From Heterobilharzia americana (Eukaryota > Platyhelminthes > Trematoda > Strigeidida > Schistosomatidae): DNA of 64,000 nucleotides. Shown here piece by piece: positions 58,635-64,000 of this stretch. Positions within the stretch are counted from its first letter, which is position 1. Each line of letters begins with the position of its first letter. The DNA is taken from the NCBI GenBank assembly GCA_944470555.2, contig OX104127.1:127783113-127847112 (forward strand), in the 5' to 3' direction. Below the pieces are notes generated by a model, which did not search any database, had not been told where the DNA came from, and saw only the letters and a list, made by a program, of their open reading frames with translations. The position numbers and the translations under genes were made by a program.

Positions 58635-60790
58635 ATGGACAATAATGTATCAACACCAGTACTTCGTGTATCATCAGGGAGACTGTCACTGACAAAGACT
58701 TCTCAATCAAGATATGACGTCCTACCAATGCCTTTACGGTCATCATCGTATCGATCTGATAAGCAGAACGTTAACACTTCCAAGTCAGACATCCGTCGAC
58801 ACTTTCCCATTCGAACCGGTGCTTCCAAACTTTCCTTTCACGAAAAGAGTCCCACTAAAGCTTTTGAAACCACCTTTGACTCATCACTGAACACTTCTGT
58901 AAATGGAAGTACCTCTCTGGAGTCTTTATCTCCAATCGCTAATACAACACGTAAACGTCACCTTAGTACTTGTCAGGTCATCACAGAACCAAAGCAGCCT
59001 CGCTACACTGACAGTTATAAGTCTGTTCGGTTAGGAAACGACAGTGACGCAATTTTCATGGCCATGGGTGCCGAAGTGAAGACACATCCTAGATATTGTC
59101 TGAGAAAGAGTGCAGGGGATTTTGTTTTCCCCAAAAATATACAAGCCTCTCCTGAAAATTCAAGGAAAAATCTATCGCCTATTTGTCCAGTCCCAATGCC
59201 AAGTGGATTTCCCCTTCAGTTACCAATTCGTTATTCATCTGTATCATTACCATGGGAAAGAAATGTTCACTCTCGAGCCAGTTTATCGCGTACCGCAGAA
59301 ACACAAACATCTCCCACTGACTTGAGTAGTAAGTTTCATAAATACTTTACTTTTATGTGGCTATCAAGCGTTGATTTCTGAAAAAAAGTAGTCTATTATT
59401 GTCTTCATGTCTTAATTTGTTGCTTTCTTTTCACTTCAGTGGTTTCGCAGAGTGGAAAACCAAAAGAAAGGCGACATACTGGGTGAGTTATTTGTTTATG
59501 CATTCATTTACCAATGTTGTTGCAGTTAGGTTCTACTGTCTATTCTAAATCCATGTGTCGCAGAATTAAACTAGTTAAGCTTCGGTTTCTTACCAGATAT
59601 AACCTTCAATGCAAAATATAAATCACAGTATGAAAACCTACTATTTTTAATCTCTTAGTTTATCATGATCTACATTGAAAAAAGGATTATTTTTATGTCA
59701 ACTGACGTAGTAACAAAAATATTACCAGGTTAATTCAGTAATGTAAATAAAGGATTAGGAATGTTATAAATTCAGGTCATTTTTTAAAGTTATTGATCAA
59801 CATAATTTGAACTAATTACAGACAATTAGCTGCTCACTCATCCATGTTTTGTTTACTCGATAAATTACAGAATCGGACTTCGAACATCTGGTACAACTCA
59901 AGTACTTCAAAATTTACGAAAAAAATTCGGTAATCTAAGGAGAGCAATTAGTGCAGACCGATTAAATAAAAATTCATCTACACCAAGTGAAATAAGAAAA
60001 GCTTGTCATGATTTGAAATCACCTTCACAGACTCCCGATAAAAATGATCCACTTGTTGCGAATATGAAGTCAGACACCAATGTACAAACAGACGCCTCCT
60101 ACAAGCTTACCTGTGAAGTTATCCGAAAAAATCCTGATGGTTCAGTTCAAATTTTATTACGGCGTTCATCAACAAATGGACAGTTTGGATTTTTCATTGC
60201 TCGTGATTCGAAAGGTAATTAATATTTATATGATACAACTCACTGAACATAGTTTCATTATCAGATAACTAAATTATAAAGAACGTAGATATTGATTCAA
60301 GCCTCACGTTTATCTAAGTTGGTTTCAAGAGAGCCCATTTCGAAGGTTTTTGTAAATAGTAGTGGATACATTCAGTTGTATTCGTTTTTGTTATAGGCAC
60401 AATAATGTGAAGTATTAATTTAATCAACATTCAAAGCTGAGATCTTTTCTGTTTAATTTTCTAAGGTCAGCTAAGACTAGTGCTGACATTCTGTTGACTT
60501 AATCAAGTCATTATTAAAAATCTAATATATCTGAATTATTTATCCTTTGCATTTTAGGCATTTACGTTAGTCGACTGGGAAGTGTTCGGTGTGCTGCTAA
60601 ACTATGGGATGTATTTCATGTTGGTGACAGAATTTTAGAAGTTCAGGGTATGCCATGTGCTAATTTAGATGTGGAAGAGGTTAGAAATCTTATACGGGGT
60701 TGCGAACTTGTTGAATTTAAAATTAAATCCTGCCATCATTCCGATTTCAAGTTTTCACAAAAATGCCCAATCAAACTGAGTCTTTCTTAA
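58635..60790 (+). CDS. Four-exon gene for a PDZ-domain protein of unknown function
   Basis: Exons at 58635-59328, 59440-59482, 59871-60214 and 60558-60790 join in frame (phases 1, 2, 1) to 437 residues plus a TAA stop. Donors are GTAAGT, GTGAGT and GTAATT; every acceptor is a pyrimidine tract ending in AG. Residues 1-325 are Ser/Thr/Arg-rich with no recognised domain. A basic patch, LRKKFGNLRR, lies at 261-270. A PDZ domain spans about 326-417: the carboxylate-binding loop reads QFGFF (350-354), GDRILEVQG (383-391) is the usual beta segment, and DVEEVRNLI (398-406) is helix B. Val399 stands where class I domains have His, which suggests a class II ligand preference (inference). PDZ proteins normally scaffold at membranes or cytoskeleton by binding C-terminal peptides. 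No signal peptide or membrane segment is seen. A basic patch before a C-terminal PDZ recalls the KIAA1614-like family, but that is an unverified recollection. The start at 58635 is supported by a promoter just upstream; an N-terminal extension from 56827 is possible. Confidence 0.8.
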
Positions 60791-63700
60791 TTTGTCTGAT
60801 TTCTACTTGTAAAGATGCATATATTTTATTATTGCCTTTGAACTATTGACTGATACCTTTGACAATATTCACTCCTCCATCTATTATAGATTTGTATAAA
60901 GATTTTAACGAGATTCATTTAATCATACTTTCTTTCAAACAAGATTGTTAATTACATGCACAGATGTCAAGTTGTACTATTTTATTATTTTCTGTATAAA
61001 TCAGAGTTTGAGAACATTATTTTTATTTATTCTATAGATAATTTACAGAATATTCATTTTTATTTTTACATGTACATATAATGGTTATTTATAAAGTTGT
61101 ATTTATTACGAAACTGCCGATGTTTTGTTTTGAACCCACTGTCAGCTATTACTTAGTGAGGTATGACATGATGATCTATTTGAAGGTATTTCAATCTCAT
61201 TCTTTCAAGATAGTCGTATGCTGATAAACAGAATGATAACCACTGAATGAATTGAAATTGAAGATTCATTTTCGATTTATGCGTATTTGTTACACTGATA
61301 AGTGAAAGTCATCTCACCCTGTAATTATTTGTTGATATTGGATTTTTTCAGGTTACAGATGATTAGAGGCAATTGGTTGGCAGCTCTAGATCTAAGTTTT
61401 ATGCTTGTTGACCCTTGTCAGCTGCAACCTCAAATGAAATGAATTCCTCTCAGAGAATATTTCAATTTGCCTCTTACGTTGACAGGACTTAATGCACTCA
61501 GCCAAAGATTTCGATAATTTCCAGAGCACGTCAAATCCTGTCGACCTACTTAGAGATTGTTATTATAATAGTGCTTCATAAATAAAAAGCATTACTATTT
61601 AAAGAGTTGGCTCTTTGTTCATAAAAGATACATGTTTACTATCTTACCAGTACCTTATTGACCAGTCACTTAGGGTTACTTAGCAAGTCCTATGGGTACT
61701 ATTTTTTTGACCTTTGTGTTCCAGTAGCCAGCAGAATTCCGTTTCAATGAATAGGGAATTCTGACACTAACTGGTAAGCAGACAGTTGTCGTATAATTAT
61801 GAAAACAAACTACGTTAATGAGTTTTCTGAATGTTCACTAAATGCATTTATTAGTAAAGTAACCAAGAAGAATATTATTTCATGCCCCCTTCAGTACTCC
61901 TAGAATCGCTATTGACAGACTCGGTAAACGACTTCTTCAAGATCACTATCTAGAGGTGTGATCTGCAGTACTTTGAGACAAGGTTACCATAGAATGTCAT
62001 CGTAAAATATAAACATCCAGTGAATTTCGATATGTGAATTTTAATTTACTCAGCGTTGAGAATGCTCGCCTAGCTTTGTAGATCCACTAAACCGACAACA
62101 ATCAATTCATTTCCTATCACACTAAACGATTAGGATAAAAGTAAATGGGATACATTTTTAACGTTGTTCTCCAACAGTTAAATTTAATAGTCAGTTTAGT
62201 CTAACAGTCTGGTTAATTAAGATATATCTACGGAACTTGATAAATTATCATCGAGGAAATTCATTGTAATTTCACTAAAAGCTTATCTAACTTCCATTTA
62301 TGATAAACTTCATTTTAATTGACTTCAACAACATCTTGTCATGACCAGTTTATAATTCAAAGTAATTATTGATAAATAAAAACGTCTCCAATTATTCCCT
62401 AATGACAAATTACGTAACCGATTGGTGCACACCCATGTAGACATCTATATGAGTTGATTAGCTTGTTTTCGCCTATTGAATAACAATGACACGTGACAGT
62501 GCAAAACACTGATTGTTATGTAATACATCATTTGACCTTTCTTACTACAAACAAGATTGCCAACATGTTGGACAGACAATGAAAATCTTGAAAATATACA
62601 CGACTATGTAATCCTTGCTTATTCAGTTAAAGCTAAATCTGGGAGAAAATCAGTTAAGCAGGCAACAAATGTTTGTTTTCTAATTTAAGGAACCCTGGCT
62701 TTAGCATTTTACTTGTTATTCGAGCGTAGATGATGAATGTATTTTTTTAAAGATATTACGTTGCTTAACTTTTTTTAGGCAAACCAGCAGACAAGTAAAT
62801 GTAGAGGCAAAAATGTTTTTAACTTACAAGTTAGATAACAGTAATTAGATATTGTGTGGGTGTGACATACATAGTAAATTAGGAGCTTTTGCTACCCTTA
62901 TCCATTTATTCCAAGGCTACCAGATTTGTCTAATGTGTTATCACCTCAGCATATTAGATTTTATCAGCCAGATAATGCTTATCTTAGAACGAATTAAATA
63001 CAGGCCTAATTTAATTTGTTGCCGAAACGTTGATACTGCAACTTAGTCTGTTCAATCAAGAATAGTTATTAGAAAGCAGTCTGATACCTAAGGAATAGTC
63101 TCAAGAAAAGTGAATCACTTAACAAAAGCTTATTTATACTCAAATGTTAGTTCATCCAACAACACACGTACGTCGTGAAGAATGCATAAAGTTTTCAGTC
63201 ATTTAGAGCCTTAAATCTAGGTTAAACTAACTAACAATGCACCGCAGGCGGAAGATTATAAACTACTCAAATGAGATTTGAATAAAATATCTCAAGAAAC
63301 ACTTAGTTAACACTAAATACCATAATCTCTGACCTTATTGTTGGTGAAGACTAGTACAAAATACTGACCAAATTATAAACAGTTGTAAGTCACCCAAATT
63401 TGTCACTCTACTTGGTGTAGCCCAGGGTCATTGTTAGTGTAACGGTGTTTATTTATTTTAAGAACGAAACAACCAATTATTTTTCCAGCTTATTCACACT
63501 CCAGCTCAGCCTCTTTAAGTGATAATCGAAACCGCATACACTGGGCCGTATATATCACAAACAAGATATGAAAAATAAGTTAAGTTGATATAGCCTAGCC
63601 AAAATCTTCAGTCAGTACATGGGTTTCTGAGTTATGTTGTTATGATCATGTGTACTAGATACATCAGTCATTGGGAATTTATCATCAGATACATATATTT

Positions 63701-64000
63701 ACTACTTATGACTTTAATATTAAATGGTCGTATAAGGATTGCTGATACCATTCTTCTGTCTGTATAGTTTGTTGAAATCTACTCAGAGAATTGAAAAATT
63801 TAGAAAACAGGACGTGGCAGAGAATATATAATATGTGTCCTTCAAAATGGTGTCTAAGAAAAGCGCAATTATTATCCTTGGTTGTTACGGAATAAAATTA
63901 TCGCTTATCCGAAATGTTCAGTTTCTCCCACTACATTATGTTTAAAATCCTCACACATATTTCCATTTATCAACTTTAAAAGAGGAAGAACAGATACTGG
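60791..64000. other. 3' UTR of the PDZ gene followed by intergenic DNA without a visible gene
   Basis: The first AATAAA downstream of the stop lies at 61581-61586 and could end the transcript, giving a 3' UTR near 0.8 kb; weaker variants such as TATAAA occur earlier. Beyond it I see only AT-rich DNA with short open frames of no recognisable character, such as 62852-63046. No SINE of the four groups was noticed in this stretch. Confidence 0.4.

Noticed and set aside
1..64000. CRISPR arrays, operons, bacterial ribosome sites or viral genomes
   Set aside because: The DNA is eukaryotic, with introns and retroelements; no regularly spaced repeats or viral genes were seen.

Overview
The window is AT-rich eukaryotic DNA. 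It looks like a schistosome (blood fluke) genome, and the call rests on its repeats. tRNA-derived short repeats carry hammerhead-ribozyme modules of the kind known from Schistosoma (Sm-alpha family). There is an RTE-clade LINE of schistosome type, a Penelope-like endonuclease fragment, and genes broken into exons with GT/AG introns. I cannot name the species from sequence alone.

Layout. From 1 to about 25.9 kb I see no gene with a recognisable domain. This part holds scattered tRNA-derived SINEs, two long (TA)n tracts, and a nearly identical 0.45-kb inverted repeat at 1094-1542 and 21979-22426. At 25960-29220 lies a complete but frameshifted RTE-type LINE on the minus strand, with a 13-bp target-site duplication. 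A solo LTR with a 5-bp target-site duplication sits at 30727-31075. From 31 to 56 kb there are more SINEs (often as inverted pairs), a 5'-truncated RTE copy (40045-40915), a Penelope-like GIY-YIG fragment (43464-43583), and several orphan open segments with splice-like borders that may be exons of genes lying mostly outside the window.

The only gene I can model with confidence is at the right: a four-exon plus-strand gene, 58635-60790, for a 437-residue protein with one C-terminal PDZ domain and a long, low-complexity, Ser-rich N-terminal region. All three introns keep phase and use GT/AG borders. A CCAAT/CRE-like/TATA promoter lies just before its ATG. A phase-compatible upstream exon (56827-56978) could add 53 residues that include a perfect APC/C destruction-box pattern. 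The remaining 3 kb looks like 3' UTR and intergenic DNA.

Four SINE-like groups were separated by eye: group 1 (tRNA-like head plus hammerhead), group 2 (body with CCTGGGAGCACTGGACAGC), group 3 (body with GGTGATGATTGAAGGTGAAA) and group 4 (about 330 bp, tail with CCAGTGACCAGT). These names are local to this report. All calls were made by reading; no alignment, folding or database search was run.
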